A DNA stretch of 64,000 nt from Pseudomonadales bacterium. GTDB lineage: Bacteria > Pseudomonadota > Gammaproteobacteria > Pseudomonadales > UBA7239. Position 1 is the first letter of the stretch. Each line of letters starts with the position of its first letter. The notes below the pieces were generated by a model. The model saw only the letters and a program-made list of their open reading frames with translations, was not told where the DNA came from and did not search any database. The position numbers were made by a program, and so were the translations under genes. The stretch is from contig JAWLAB010000001.1 of assembly GCA_041395665.1 (NCBI GenBank), positions 186,001 to 250,000 of the forward strand, given 5' to 3'. Below are positions 17,653 to 25,685 of this stretch, in pieces.

Positions 17653-18927
17653 GTGAGCGAGACCCCCCTCCAACACGCGATGGCGCATCCTCTGCGCATC
17701 GCTCTGCTCGGCTATCGCAGCCATCCTTACGGCGGCGGTCAGGGCATTTATCTCAAATACTTGAGCAAGGCGCTGGTGAATGCAGGGCATCAGGTGGATG
17801 TGATTTCGGGCCCGCCCTACCCGCATCTCGATCCGCGCGTGCAGTTGATCAAAGTGCCGAGCTTGAATTTGTTTGATAGCAAACGGCATCATGCGTTTGG
17901 TTTGCGCGCACACCATTTGTTGTCGTGGGCGGATTTCATGGAATGGTGGAGCATGCTCACCGGCGGCTTTGCCGAGCCATACAGTTTTGGCCGTCGCGTC
18001 AATAAATTATTAAAAAGCAAACGTAACCATTACGACATCATTCACGACAACCAAAGCCTCTGCTACGCCCTGCTTGATTTGCAAAAACAGGGATTTCCCG
18101 TTGTTGCCACGTTTCATCATCCCATCACGCACGATTTGCGCATCGCACTGCAGTCCGAGCCACGCTGGTATATGCGTGCTTTAATTCTGCGCTGGCATTC
18201 TTTTTTGAAGATGCAAAAAAATGTGGTGAAAAAACTTGATCATATCGTGACGGTTTCAGCACATTCTCGCCGCGACATTGCGCGCGATTTTCCTATTCAA
18301 GAAAGTGAAATAGATCTGATTCATTGCGGCATAGACACCGAAGAGTTTCGTCCACTGCCAGATGTGAAAAAAATTCCGTTTCGTTTGATGTGCACCGCTT
18401 CTGCCGATCAACCGCTCAAAGGTTTGAAGTTTTTATTGAAAGCCGTTGCGCAATTGCGTGATCGTTATCCTCAACTCACGCTGTTAGTCGTAGGAAAACC
18501 AAAAGAAGGTGGCTACACAGAAAATTTAATCATGCGTCTCGGTATCAACGACATCGTACAATTTGTTTCTGGCATTTCTACCGAACAGTTAGTGCAGCAC
18601 TACAACGAAGCGGAAATAGTGGTATGTCCGTCACTGTACGAAGGTTTTGGTCTGCCCGCTGGCGAAGCGATGTCTTGCGGCACGGCGGTGATTTCTTCCA
18701 ACGGCGGCGCGCTGCCGGAAGTGGTGGGCGATGCAGGATTGGTGGTGCAAGCGGGCAGCGAACAAGCAATTGCCGATGCGATTGTGGATTTGTTCGAGCA
18801 CCCAGAAAAACGCGCACAACTGGCGCAAGCGGGGCGCGCGCGCATCGAAAATACTTTTTGCTGGAATTTAGCCGCGCAGCAATTCACGCAGTATTACCAC
18901 CGCATGTTGCAAGAGAAGAAAGCATGA
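17653..18927 (+). CDS. Glycosyltransferase family 4
   Basis: A 424-residue GT-B enzyme. The N-terminal lobe carries GYRSHPYGGGQGIYLKYLSKAL (glycine-rich acceptor loop, ~20-40). The C-terminal lobe carries the nucleotide-sugar motif EGFGLPAGEAMSCGTAVISS near residue 331, with the paired Glu residues of family GT4. The start is a GTG at 17653; an ATG at 17680 gives a slightly shorter protein and is also plausible. It retains its sugar product, by family rule. The gene overlaps the methyltransferase that follows (ATGA), and that overlaps a third gene, so the three are one unit. Donor and acceptor cannot be read from the sequence. Confidence 0.88.
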   Translation: MSETPLQHAMAHPLRIALLGYRSHPYGGGQGIYLKYLSKALVNAGHQVDVISGPPYPHLDPRVQLIKVPSLNLFDSKRHHAFGLRAHHLLSWADFMEWWSMLTGGFAEPYSFGRRVNKLLKSKRNHYDIIHDNQSLCYALLDLQKQGFPVVATFHHPITHDLRIALQSEPRWYMRALILRWHSFLKMQKNVVKKLDHIVTVSAHSRRDIARDFPIQESEIDLIHCGIDTEEFRPLPDVKKIPFRLMCTASADQPLKGLKFLLKAVAQLRDRYPQLTLLVVGKPKEGGYTENLIMRLGINDIVQFVSGISTEQLVQHYNEAEIVVCPSLYEGFGLPAGEAMSCGTAVISSNGGALPEVVGDAGLVVQAGSEQAIADAIVDLFEHPEKRAQLAQAGRARIENTFCWNLAAQQFTQYYHRMLQEKKA

Positions 18928-19655
18928 AAACGGTTGATTTCAAAACGCTCAATTTTCGCGATGGCGATACGATATTGGATCTTGGCTGCGGCGAAGGTCG
19001 CCATGTCATCAGCGCCTATGTGGAAGCGAATGCCCATGCAATTGGCGTTGATCTCGGTTTCAAAGATTTAAGCACGGCAGCTGAACGCGCCCAAGATTTT
19101 CTCGCGCCGGATGACAACAAAAAACACCTGCACTTTTCTTGCGCCAACGCCCTGCAGCTACCGTTTGCCAATGCTAGTTTCGATAAAGTGATTTGTTCAG
19201 AAGTGTTAGAACACATTCCCGATTATCACGGTGCACTGCGTGAAATCGAACGCATACTCAAGCCCGGCGGCGTAGCCGCAATCAGCGTGCCGCGTTTTGT
19301 GCCGGAGTGGATTTGCTGGGCGCTGTCGGATGAATACCACAGCAATGAAGGCGGACACATTCGTATTTTCAAAGAGCATTCACTCCGCCGCGATATCGAA
19401 AATACTGGCTTGCGTTTTATTCGCCGCCATTGGGCACACGCCTTGCACAGCATTTATTGGTGGTTGCAATGTGCTTTTTGGAAAACCAAAGACAGCAATC
19501 CACTGGTGCAGCAATGGCACAAATTATTGGTGTGGGACATGATGCAACAACCAGCGCTCACACAAACACTTGAAGCGCTGCTCAACCCCATCATGGGAAA
19601 AAGTGTGGTGATGTATTTTTATAAACCGAGCGCACCCGCAAGGAGCGCAACATGA
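18924..19655 (+). CDS. SAM-dependent class I methyltransferase
   Basis: A 243-residue Methyltransf_11-type enzyme. Motif I ILDLGCGEGRH is at residues 17-27, IGVDLG at the second strand, and SEVLEHIPDYHGALREIERILKPGG around residue 92. The start at 18924 overlaps the glycosyltransferase stop (ATGA); the open frame upstream of this ATG is only a shadow of that gene. The C-terminal third (~165-243) is Trp- and Arg-rich, with RFIRRHWAHALHSIYWWLQCAFW, suggesting a hydrophobic surface that might contact a lipid-linked substrate (inference). It is the middle gene of a coupled three-gene cassette. Confidence 0.85.
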   Translation: MKTVDFKTLNFRDGDTILDLGCGEGRHVISAYVEANAHAIGVDLGFKDLSTAAERAQDFLAPDDNKKHLHFSCANALQLPFANASFDKVICSEVLEHIPDYHGALREIERILKPGGVAAISVPRFVPEWICWALSDEYHSNEGGHIRIFKEHSLRRDIENTGLRFIRRHWAHALHSIYWWLQCAFWKTKDSNPLVQQWHKLLVWDMMQQPALTQTLEALLNPIMGKSVVMYFYKPSAPARSAT

Positions 19656-20743
19656 GTGGCCCGTTTCTCAGCAAAGGTTTTTTTCCGCACGATTTATTGC
19701 AACCGGCAGTCAATTACATTTTAAAAACGCAACTCGAAGACGGTTGCATTCCATGGTTTCCGAGTAGCTACGCCGACCCTTGGGATCACACCGAAGCCGC
19801 GATGGGTTTATCGATTGCCGGTGAATACGCCGCCGCTGAAAAAGCGTATCAATGGTTGAAAAGCGAGCAATTAAAAGACGGTAGTTGGTGGATACATTAT
19901 CAAGATCGCACAGTAAAAAATGACGAGCGCCGCGAAACCAATTTCGTCGCTTATGTCGCCACCGGTGTGTGGCATCACTATCTGATCACTGAAAATTATT
20001 CTTTCCTCTGTGAAATGGCTGACATGGTGGAACACGCCATGCGTTTTGTTATCGGTTTGCAAACTGAATACGGCGATATTCACTGGGCAGTGGATAAACA
20101 AGGCAAAACCATGCGCGATGCCTTAGTCACCGGCAACGCATCGATTTATAAAAGTTTGGAATGCGCGATCAATATTTTTACCGTACTCGGCGAACCGAAA
20201 CCGCACTGGGAAAAAGCGCGCGAAAAATTGGGGCATGCATTGCGCCACAAACCTGAGCGTTTTGATCGCACTTGGGAATCCAAAGCGCGCTATTCGATGG
20301 ATTGGTTTTATCCCATTCTCACCGGCGCAATCGACAACAAAAAAACCGCACTGCAACGCCTGAATGCGCGCTGGGATGAATTTATTGTGCAAGGCATGGG
20401 TTGTCGCTGCGTTTCCGATCAACCGTGGGTGACAGTGGCGGAATCTTGTGAATTGACGATGGCGCTGCTCGCTGCCGGTGATCGCGCGCGCGCCGTGGAG
20501 TTATACAGTTGGCTGCACCAGTGGCGCGACGATGAAGGCGTGTACTGGACCGGTTATCAATTTGCCGAAGATTTGCTGTGGCCGGATGAAAAACCGACTT
20601 GGACTTCTGGCGCGATCTTGCTCGCCGCCGATGCGCTCACCCAACATACCGCCGCCAGCAAATTGTTTACCGAAGTGAATTTGTTGGAGAGCGCCGAGCA
20701 GCTAGAGCAGCAGCTAGCCGCGCGAAGGAAACATAAAGAGTAA
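19652..20743 (+). CDS. Alpha/alpha-toroid protein, prenyltransferase/squalene-cyclase-like
   Basis: A 363-residue protein made of repeated helical pairs. Segments such as AVNYILKTQLEDGCIPWF, AYQWLKSEQLKDGSWW and ELYSWLHQWRDDEGVYW follow the (Q/E)..DG.(W/I) pattern of squalene-hopene cyclase and protein prenyltransferase beta subunits. The DxDD catalytic motif of triterpene cyclases is not visible, so it is probably not a cyclase. Its ATG overlaps the methyltransferase stop. In the three-gene unit it could bind or process a lipid or glycan product; function is unknown. No signal peptide, so cytoplasmic. Confidence 0.75.
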   Translation: MSGPFLSKGFFPHDLLQPAVNYILKTQLEDGCIPWFPSSYADPWDHTEAAMGLSIAGEYAAAEKAYQWLKSEQLKDGSWWIHYQDRTVKNDERRETNFVAYVATGVWHHYLITENYSFLCEMADMVEHAMRFVIGLQTEYGDIHWAVDKQGKTMRDALVTGNASIYKSLECAINIFTVLGEPKPHWEKAREKLGHALRHKPERFDRTWESKARYSMDWFYPILTGAIDNKKTALQRLNARWDEFIVQGMGCRCVSDQPWVTVAESCELTMALLAAGDRARAVELYSWLHQWRDDEGVYWTGYQFAEDLLWPDEKPTWTSGAILLAADALTQHTAASKLFTEVNLLESAEQLEQQLAARRKHKE

Positions 20744-20770
20744 AAACGCAGCTAGGCAGCCCCACTAAAA

Positions 20771-20792
20771 TATGTACAATAACCTGTACATA
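20771..20792. promoter_or_regulatory. YefM-type palindromic operator
   Basis: TATGTACA (20771-20778) and its exact reverse complement TGTACATA (20785-20792) flank a 6-base spacer, 13 bases before yefM. Both half-sites contain TGTACA, the core of the known YefM operator in E. coli. A TACAAT -10-like hexamer (20775-20780) lies within the left half, so a bound repressor would cover the promoter. No matching -35 box is obvious. Confidence 0.8.
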
Positions 20793-20805
20793 AATGAGGT
20801 GCATT

Positions 20806-21057
20806 ATGGATGCCATTACCTACACCGCCGCCCGCGCCAACCTTGCCGCCACCATGAATCGAGTCTGCGAAGACCATGAGCCGCTGATCATCACGCGCAA
20901 TAGTGAACAAGCCGTGGTGATGATGTCGCTGGAAGACTACAAAGCCTTGGAAGAAACCTCCTACCTACTGCGCAGCCCAAAAAACGCTCAACGCCTCTTG
21001 GCTTCTATCGCGCAGTTGGAAGCAGGCAAAGGTGAAACGCGCAGTCTTATCGAATGA
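20806..21057 (+). CDS. yefM: Antitoxin YefM
   Basis: An 83-residue Phd/YefM antitoxin: an N-terminal DNA-binding fold starting MDAITYTAARANLAATMNRV, the IITRN and AVVMMSLEDYKALEET core (~28-52), and a flexible C-terminal toxin-binding segment. I start at the ATG at 20806, preceded by GAGGTG with 5 bases between, giving the exact length of E. coli YefM; an in-frame ATG at 20794 is part of that ribosome site region. With YoeB it represses its own promoter through the operator at 20771-20792. The gene overlaps yoeB by 4 bases. Confidence 0.93.
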   Translation: MDAITYTAARANLAATMNRVCEDHEPLIITRNSEQAVVMMSLEDYKALEETSYLLRSPKNAQRLLASIAQLEAGKGETRSLIE

Positions 21058-21311
21058 AACTGATTTTCTCCGAACAAGCGTGGGACGATTATCTGTATTG
21101 GCAAAAAACCGATACAAAGATTTTGGAACGCATCAACACACTCATTAAAGAAACTTCACGCCAACCATTCAGCGGCATCGGTAAACCAGAGCCACTGAAG
21201 CACGCACTCGCCGGTTACTGGTCGCGGCGCATCAATAATGAACATCGCTTGGTTTATAAAATTGTTGATGATGCGTTGTTGATTGCGCAGTTGCGGTATC
21301 ACTACAGCTAG
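21054..21311 (+). CDS. yoeB: mRNA interferase toxin YoeB
   Basis: An 85-residue RelE-superfamily toxin that cleaves mRNA in the ribosomal A site. Residues Glu46, Arg65, His83 and Tyr84, which match the E. coli YoeB active site at the same numbers, are all present, so it looks active. The start overlaps the antitoxin stop (ATGA), ensuring coupled synthesis. The pair sits between the three-gene glycan cassette and a small XRE regulator, a typical accessory insertion point. Confidence 0.95.
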   Translation: MKLIFSEQAWDDYLYWQKTDTKILERINTLIKETSRQPFSGIGKPEPLKHALAGYWSRRINNEHRLVYKIVDDALLIAQLRYHYS

Positions 21312-21371
21312 CTAGTTTTTAAGATTTATCCTTGATACCGTATAACACAGACAGTCAAAGGGAAATGCAAT

Positions 21372-21626
21372 ATGCGTGAATATAAACTTGCAAAAAAACG
21401 CGTTGAAGTTTCCGCCGGTGAATCGGTTCGCATTATTCGTGAACTGCAAGGTTTAACTCAATCAAAACTTTCAGAATTATGCGGCTTGCCCCAGGCAACC
21501 ATTTCAGGCATTGAAACAGGGCGCATTAATCTCGGCGTTGAACGAGCCAAAGTTTTAGCAACTGCCTTGCACTGTCACCCTGCTGTGCTAGTTTTTCCTG
21601 GCTGGCAAACGCCACATGCGGCTTAG
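21372..21626 (+). CDS. XRE-family helix-turn-helix protein
   Basis: An 84-residue regulator with one HTH_3 domain (~15-72): SVRIIRELQGLTQSKLSELCGLPQATISGIETGRINLGVERAKVLATAL. This is the size of a HigA-type or orphan antitoxin. It lies 60 bases after yoeB on the same strand, with a GGGAAATGCA lead before its ATG. No HigB-like toxin is adjacent, so it may be a stray antitoxin, a regulator of the module, or independent. Its C-terminal AVLVFPGW is hydrophobic. Confidence 0.8.
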   Translation: MREYKLAKKRVEVSAGESVRIIRELQGLTQSKLSELCGLPQATISGIETGRINLGVERAKVLATALHCHPAVLVFPGWQTPHAA

Positions 21627-21670
21627 ACATAGTGTCACCTCAGCATGCATTTGGACTTCCCAACCTTTTT

Positions 21671-22687
21671 CTAGCGTAATTTCTTTAGCATTTCTGCCAA
21701 CGCTGCATCCTGCTCTTGCTCTGCCGGCACAGCCACCGTAATGCGATCAGCGATATCGCCGTAACGCGCTAATAATTTTTCTGGCAGTTCGTTGTAATTG
21801 CTGCTTACTAAAAAAGTGTCCAGCATTTCATCATTGATGAGTGTCGACATATCCTGCCAACGCTTTTCGCGCGCGCACTGCAACAGTGATTCGCCAATTG
21901 CCTGCCAACCAAACAATTCCAAGCTCGTCCAATAGGCTGGCGTAGAAAATAAAAACGCCAACATTTGGCGATAATGTTCGCGCGCTTGAGAAATGCTTTT
22001 TTCATCAGCGCCCGCTGCGACTAAAGCATTCACACACACTTTTAATGGCGACAGTGACGCATCGCGCTTTTCAATTCCCAAAGCTAAATTCGGTTGCACG
22101 ACTTCTTGCAAATAACGGCGCGCGCTGTTGGTGGGGTGTGTGTGCAAACCATCGGCATACTGCCCTGTCATCGCCAACATTTTTGGCCCAACGGCGCCCG
22201 TCATCAATGACGGCGCAGAAAACGGCATCGCCCCCGGATTAAAAAACGGCTGTAAGCGCGTAAAACGAAAATATTCGCCTTCAAATTGCAATGGCGCTGC
22301 GGTTTGAAAACTGTGAAAAATCGCGCGCAGTGCGGCGAGGTATTCGCGCATACCGGCAACTGGCGGCAACCAGCGCGCGGCGTAACGCTCTTCAATATTT
22401 TGGCGAATTTGTGTGCCGAGACCCAACTCAAAACGCCCTTGTGATAGCTTTTGTAAATCCCACGCTGCCAAAGCAACATTCATCGGGCTGCGCGGGAACG
22501 CCACCAATACGGAAGTGCTGACAGTGATGCGCGTTGTTGCGGTCAACGCTTGGCAGGCGAGTAATAAGCCATCGTGAATCGCATCGGAAACAAAAAAACC
22601 ATCGTAGCCGATGGCTTCAACGCGGCGCGCAAAATCGCCGATGGCATCCAAGCCCATACCCTCTGGTGCCGAGGCAAAAATCTCCAT
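21671..22687 (-). CDS. LLM-class flavin/F420-dependent oxidoreductase (TIGR03617-like)
   Basis: A 338-residue luciferase-like TIM barrel. The N-terminal FARRVEAIGYDGFFVSDAIHD, the central GRFELGLGTQIRQNIEERYAARW (~88-110) and MTGAVGPKMLAMTGQYADGLHTHPTN fit the TIGR03617 subfamily described in mycobacteria as F420-linked. No F420 synthesis gene is in the window, and gammaproteobacterial members may use FMN. The substrate is unknown. The gene is transcribed with the NUDIX-lysA-lptM group behind it, 31 bases downstream of the NUDIX gene. Confidence 0.78.
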   Translation of the reverse strand: MEIFASAPEGMGLDAIGDFARRVEAIGYDGFFVSDAIHDGLLLACQALTATTRITVSTSVLVAFPRSPMNVALAAWDLQKLSQGRFELGLGTQIRQNIEERYAARWLPPVAGMREYLAALRAIFHSFQTAAPLQFEGEYFRFTRLQPFFNPGAMPFSAPSLMTGAVGPKMLAMTGQYADGLHTHPTNSARRYLQEVVQPNLALGIEKRDASLSPLKVCVNALVAAGADEKSISQAREHYRQMLAFLFSTPAYWTSLELFGWQAIGESLLQCAREKRWQDMSTLINDEMLDTFLVSSNYNELPEKLLARYGDIADRITVAVPAEQEQDAALAEMLKKLR

Positions 22688-22718
22688 GCAAACCTCCGCA
22701 ACAATTTTTATGATTTAT

Positions 22719-23285
22719 TTACAACGGCCCGATATCTTCCACATGCAGTGAAAACGCGCCGCGCTTTCTGTCGGCAAAATAATGATGCAGCGTGCGCCAC
22801 ATGGTGCGAAACGCCAACTCCTGCCAAGGAATATCGGCTTCGTTAAATAATTTAATTTCTAAAGATTCTTCCGTGCTTGCGGCAAACAATGCGCTGGCAT
22901 CTGCAGGATCTGACAACTGCGCGAGATACATCATGTAAACCTGACCGATGTGCGGCAAATTGAACATGCAAAACAATTCGCCCATTTGCACCGCAGCGCC
23001 CGCTTCTTCCAGTGTTTCGCGCGCTGCACCTTCAGCAACGCTTTCACCCAATTCTAAAAATCCGGCGGGCAATGTCCAAAAACCTAAACGCGGTTCAATC
23101 GCGCGACGGCACATCAATACTTGATCGCCATACACCGGCAAGCAGCCAGTGATGATGCGCGGGTTGTGATAGTGAATCGTCGCGCACTGCGTACAAACAT
23201 GGCGTTCGCGATTGTCGCCAGCCGGAATGCACAAACGCACTTCACTGCCGCAAGACGAACAATATTTCACAACCGGCGCGTTCAT
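22719..23285 (-). CDS. NUDIX hydrolase with zinc ribbon
   Basis: A 188-residue protein. An N-terminal zinc ribbon (CSSC at ~9-12 and CTQC at ~33-36) is followed by a NUDIX domain whose box reads GFLELGESVAEGAARETLEEAGA (~78-100), with all conserved Glu and Arg residues. Zinc-ribbon NUDIX enzymes include NADH pyrophosphatase-like and ADP-ribose hydrolases; the exact substrate is not determined by sequence. I start at the ATG at 23285 since the longer frame runs into lysA. It starts 13 bases after the lysA stop. Where dapF would normally follow lysA, this gene is found. Confidence 0.87.
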   Translation of the reverse strand: MNAPVVKYCSSCGSEVRLCIPAGDNRERHVCTQCATIHYHNPRIITGCLPVYGDQVLMCRRAIEPRLGFWTLPAGFLELGESVAEGAARETLEEAGAAVQMGELFCMFNLPHIGQVYMMYLAQLSDPADASALFAASTEESLEIKLFNEADIPWQELAFRTMWRTLHHYFADRKRGAFSLHVEDIGPL

Positions 23286-23298
23286 CGCAGCAAAAATT

Positions 23299-24558
23299 TC
23301 ACGGCAGTGTCGATTCGCCGTGCCACAAATCGGCGAGCGTTTCGCGTTGGCGCACGGTAAATACTTGTTCACCGTCCACCATCACTTCGGCCGCGCGCGG
23401 GCGGCTGTTGTAATTAGAACTCATTACAAAACCGTAAGCGCCGCTGCCGTGTATCGCCAACAAATCATCCGCTTCTAAAGTGAGTTCGCGTTCTTTGCCG
23501 AGAAAATCGCCCGTTTCGCAAATTGGCCCCACCACATCAAAAATGTGTGATTTTCCTGCGCGCTCGCGCACCGGCTCGATGTATTGCCACGCTTGATACA
23601 ACGCAGGACGAATCAAATCATTCATCGCTGCGTCCACCACCGCGAAATGATGCGAAGGTGTGGATTTCAATAAATCAACGCGCGTGAGCAACACGCCGGC
23701 ATTGGCGACAATCGAACGGCCGGGCTCGACCAATAATTTCAGTTTTCGATCACCGAGTTTTGCACGCAATGCTTTCATGTAATCGCTAGGTGTTGGCGCT
23801 TCTTCCCCAGGGCGATACACCACGCCCAAACCGCCACCAATATCGAGATGCTCAACGGCAATACCTTCAGCGGCTAATTGATCAATCAAAGCCAACACGC
23901 GATCAAGCGCATCTAAAAAAGGTGTCAGCGTTAACAACTGCGAACCGATATGACAATCAATACCTTTGATATGAATGTTGGGCATTTTTTTAGCGGCGCG
24001 ATAAACATCCATCGCTTCCAGCATATCAACACCAAATTTATTTTCGCGCAAACCGGTAGAAATATACGGATGCGTGTTGGCATCAACATCAGGATTTACG
24101 CGCAGCGACACCGGTGCAATTTTATTCACACGCGCTGCCACTTTTTGTATGCGTTGCAATTCCGCACCGGATTCCACATTGAAGCAGTGAATACCAACTT
24201 CCAAGGCACGCGCGATTTCATCTTCGCGTTTGCCAACGCCAGAAAAAACAATACCAGAGGCTTCGCCACCCGCTGCCAACACGCGCTCCAATTCGCCGAC
24301 AGAAACAATATCGAAGCCAGCACCCAAACGCGCCAACACATTCAATACCGCAAGATTAGAATTGGCTTTCACGGCAAAACACACGCGATGAGCACAACCC
24401 GCGAGCGCCTCGGTGTAGGCGTGATAATTCGCAGTGATCGCCGCGCGGCTGTAAACATAAGTTGGCGTACCGTAACGCGCAGCAATATCGCTCAGCGGCA
24501 CTTCTTCGGCGCGCAATTCACCTTGGTGACGCGTAAACACTTGCAACTGCATGCTCAT
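23299..24558 (-). CDS. lysA: Diaminopimelate decarboxylase LysA
   Basis: A 419-residue fold-III PLP enzyme that converts meso-diaminopimelate to lysine. The PLP lysine is Lys64 in FAVKANSN, GGGLGV lies near residue 243, EPGRSIV binds PLP phosphate and CETGDFLG near residue 342 supplies the catalytic Cys. The gene begins 6 bases after lptM, the standard lptM-lysA arrangement of gammaproteobacteria; dapF, commonly next, is not here. Confidence 0.96.
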   Translation of the reverse strand: MSMQLQVFTRHQGELRAEEVPLSDIAARYGTPTYVYSRAAITANYHAYTEALAGCAHRVCFAVKANSNLAVLNVLARLGAGFDIVSVGELERVLAAGGEASGIVFSGVGKREDEIARALEVGIHCFNVESGAELQRIQKVAARVNKIAPVSLRVNPDVDANTHPYISTGLRENKFGVDMLEAMDVYRAAKKMPNIHIKGIDCHIGSQLLTLTPFLDALDRVLALIDQLAAEGIAVEHLDIGGGLGVVYRPGEEAPTPSDYMKALRAKLGDRKLKLLVEPGRSIVANAGVLLTRVDLLKSTPSHHFAVVDAAMNDLIRPALYQAWQYIEPVRERAGKSHIFDVVGPICETGDFLGKERELTLEADDLLAIHGSGAYGFVMSSNYNSRPRAAEVMVDGEQVFTVRQRETLADLWHGESTLP

Positions 24559-24564
24559 GATTTA

Positions 24565-24771
24565 TTACTCGACTTGATCTTCTGGCGCAGGTACTTCGGT
24601 TTCACTCTCAACGGCTGATTCGCCTTCCGCTGCAGGTGGCACAGCATCTGGCGCAGGCACAGCATTCGGATCATCTTTCGGCATATACAAAGGGCCGGTT
24701 TGACCGCAAGCGGCGAGAAAAACAGTCAATAAAGTGGCAGCAATTACGCGATACATACGAGCACTCATCAT
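24565..24771 (-). CDS. lptM: LPS-assembly-associated lipoprotein LptM (YifL)
   Basis: A 68-residue lipoprotein with a signal peptide ending TVFLAAC (acylated Cys at residue 22) followed by the diagnostic CGQTGPLYMP. The C-terminal half is a Pro/Ala/Glu-rich, probably disordered tail. LptM of E. coli aids oxidative maturation of LptD in the outer membrane. The start could be the ATG at 24771 or the in-frame ATG at 24756, which gives a more usual signal length. It lies directly upstream of lysA, as in most relatives. Confidence 0.9.
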   Translation of the reverse strand: MMSARMYRVIAATLLTVFLAACGQTGPLYMPKDDPNAVPAPDAVPPAAEGESAVESETEVPAPEDQVE

Positions 24772-24810
24772 CCAAACGGGGAAGCGGGCAGTATAAGGTA
24801 AACTGCCGCG

Positions 24811-25659
24811 ATGAAGATTCCACCACGCTTACAACTCCTGATCGAAGACGGCATCATCGACAGCGTCCAACGCCAATTAAAAAGCGGCAAGGAGGCAGCG
24901 GTGTACCTCGTGCGCAGCGGCGAGCATCTGCGCTGCGCCAAGGTCTACAAAGAAGTCGAACGCCGCAGTTTTCGCCAAGCTGCCGAATACACCGAAGGTC
25001 GCAAATCGCGCAACACTCGCCGCGCCCGCGCCATGGAAAAAGGTTCGCGTTACGGCAAGCAAGAGCAAGAAGCCGCGTGGCAAACCGCCGAAGCCGACGC
25101 GCTGTATCGCTTAGCAAACGCAGGCATCCGCGTGCCGCGCACTTACGGTTTTTTTGACGGCGTGCTGCTGATGGATGTGATTGAAGATGATGCAGGGCAA
25201 CCTGCACCGCGCCTCAATGATGTCATGCTCACGCCAGAAGAAGCGCGCGCTTTTCACACGCTGTTAATTGGCGAAGTGGTAAAAATTTTGTGCGCCGGTT
25301 TAGTACACGGCGATTTATCCGAATTCAATATTTTGCTCGCTGCCGATGGCCCCATGATCATTGATTTTCCACAAGCCGTGGATGCCGCTGCCAATCATCA
25401 CGCTGCAGATTTTTTATTGCGCGATGTAGAAAATCTCGCTGATTTTTTTGGTCGTTTTGCGCCGGAATTGCTGGATACGCGCTACGGACAAGAAATCTGG
25501 GCCATCTACAGCAAAGGTGAATTAACGCCGGAAACTGCACTGACAGGGCGCTTTGTTGAATCGACCAAGAAAGCAGATGTGCGCGGCGTGATGCGCGAAA
25601 TTGACGCCGCCATCAAAGAAGAAATGCAGCGCCGTGAACGCCTGCAAGAGCAAGAATAA
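24811..25659 (+). CDS. RIO1-family serine kinase
   Basis: A 282-residue atypical protein kinase. The ATP site has GKEAAVYLVRSG (~28-39) and the Lys of CAKVYK; a long basic insert (~55-85) follows. The catalytic loop is VHGDLSEFN (~172-180) and the metal loop IIDFPQAVD. Bacterial RIO proteins of this kind are common in Pseudomonas (PA4780 type); their substrates are not known, and ribosome-related roles are by analogy with eukaryotes. The gene is divergent from lptM and 26 bases upstream of cobO on the same strand. Confidence 0.88.
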   Translation: MKIPPRLQLLIEDGIIDSVQRQLKSGKEAAVYLVRSGEHLRCAKVYKEVERRSFRQAAEYTEGRKSRNTRRARAMEKGSRYGKQEQEAAWQTAEADALYRLANAGIRVPRTYGFFDGVLLMDVIEDDAGQPAPRLNDVMLTPEEARAFHTLLIGEVVKILCAGLVHGDLSEFNILLAADGPMIIDFPQAVDAAANHHAADFLLRDVENLADFFGRFAPELLDTRYGQEIWAIYSKGELTPETALTGRFVESTKKADVRGVMREIDAAIKEEMQRRERLQEQE

Positions 25660-25685
25660 ACACCAAAATTATTTAGGTATTAAGC

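Noticed and set aside
18624..18923. 100-codon N-terminal extension of the methyltransferase frame
   Set aside because: It lies wholly inside the glycosyltransferase gene and is Arg-rich; the ATGA overlap at 18924 is the natural start.
23950..24618. 222-codon plus-strand open frame opposite lysA
   Set aside because: It is antisense to clear LysA motifs and has biased composition (Arg, His, Asn, Thr) typical of a shadow.
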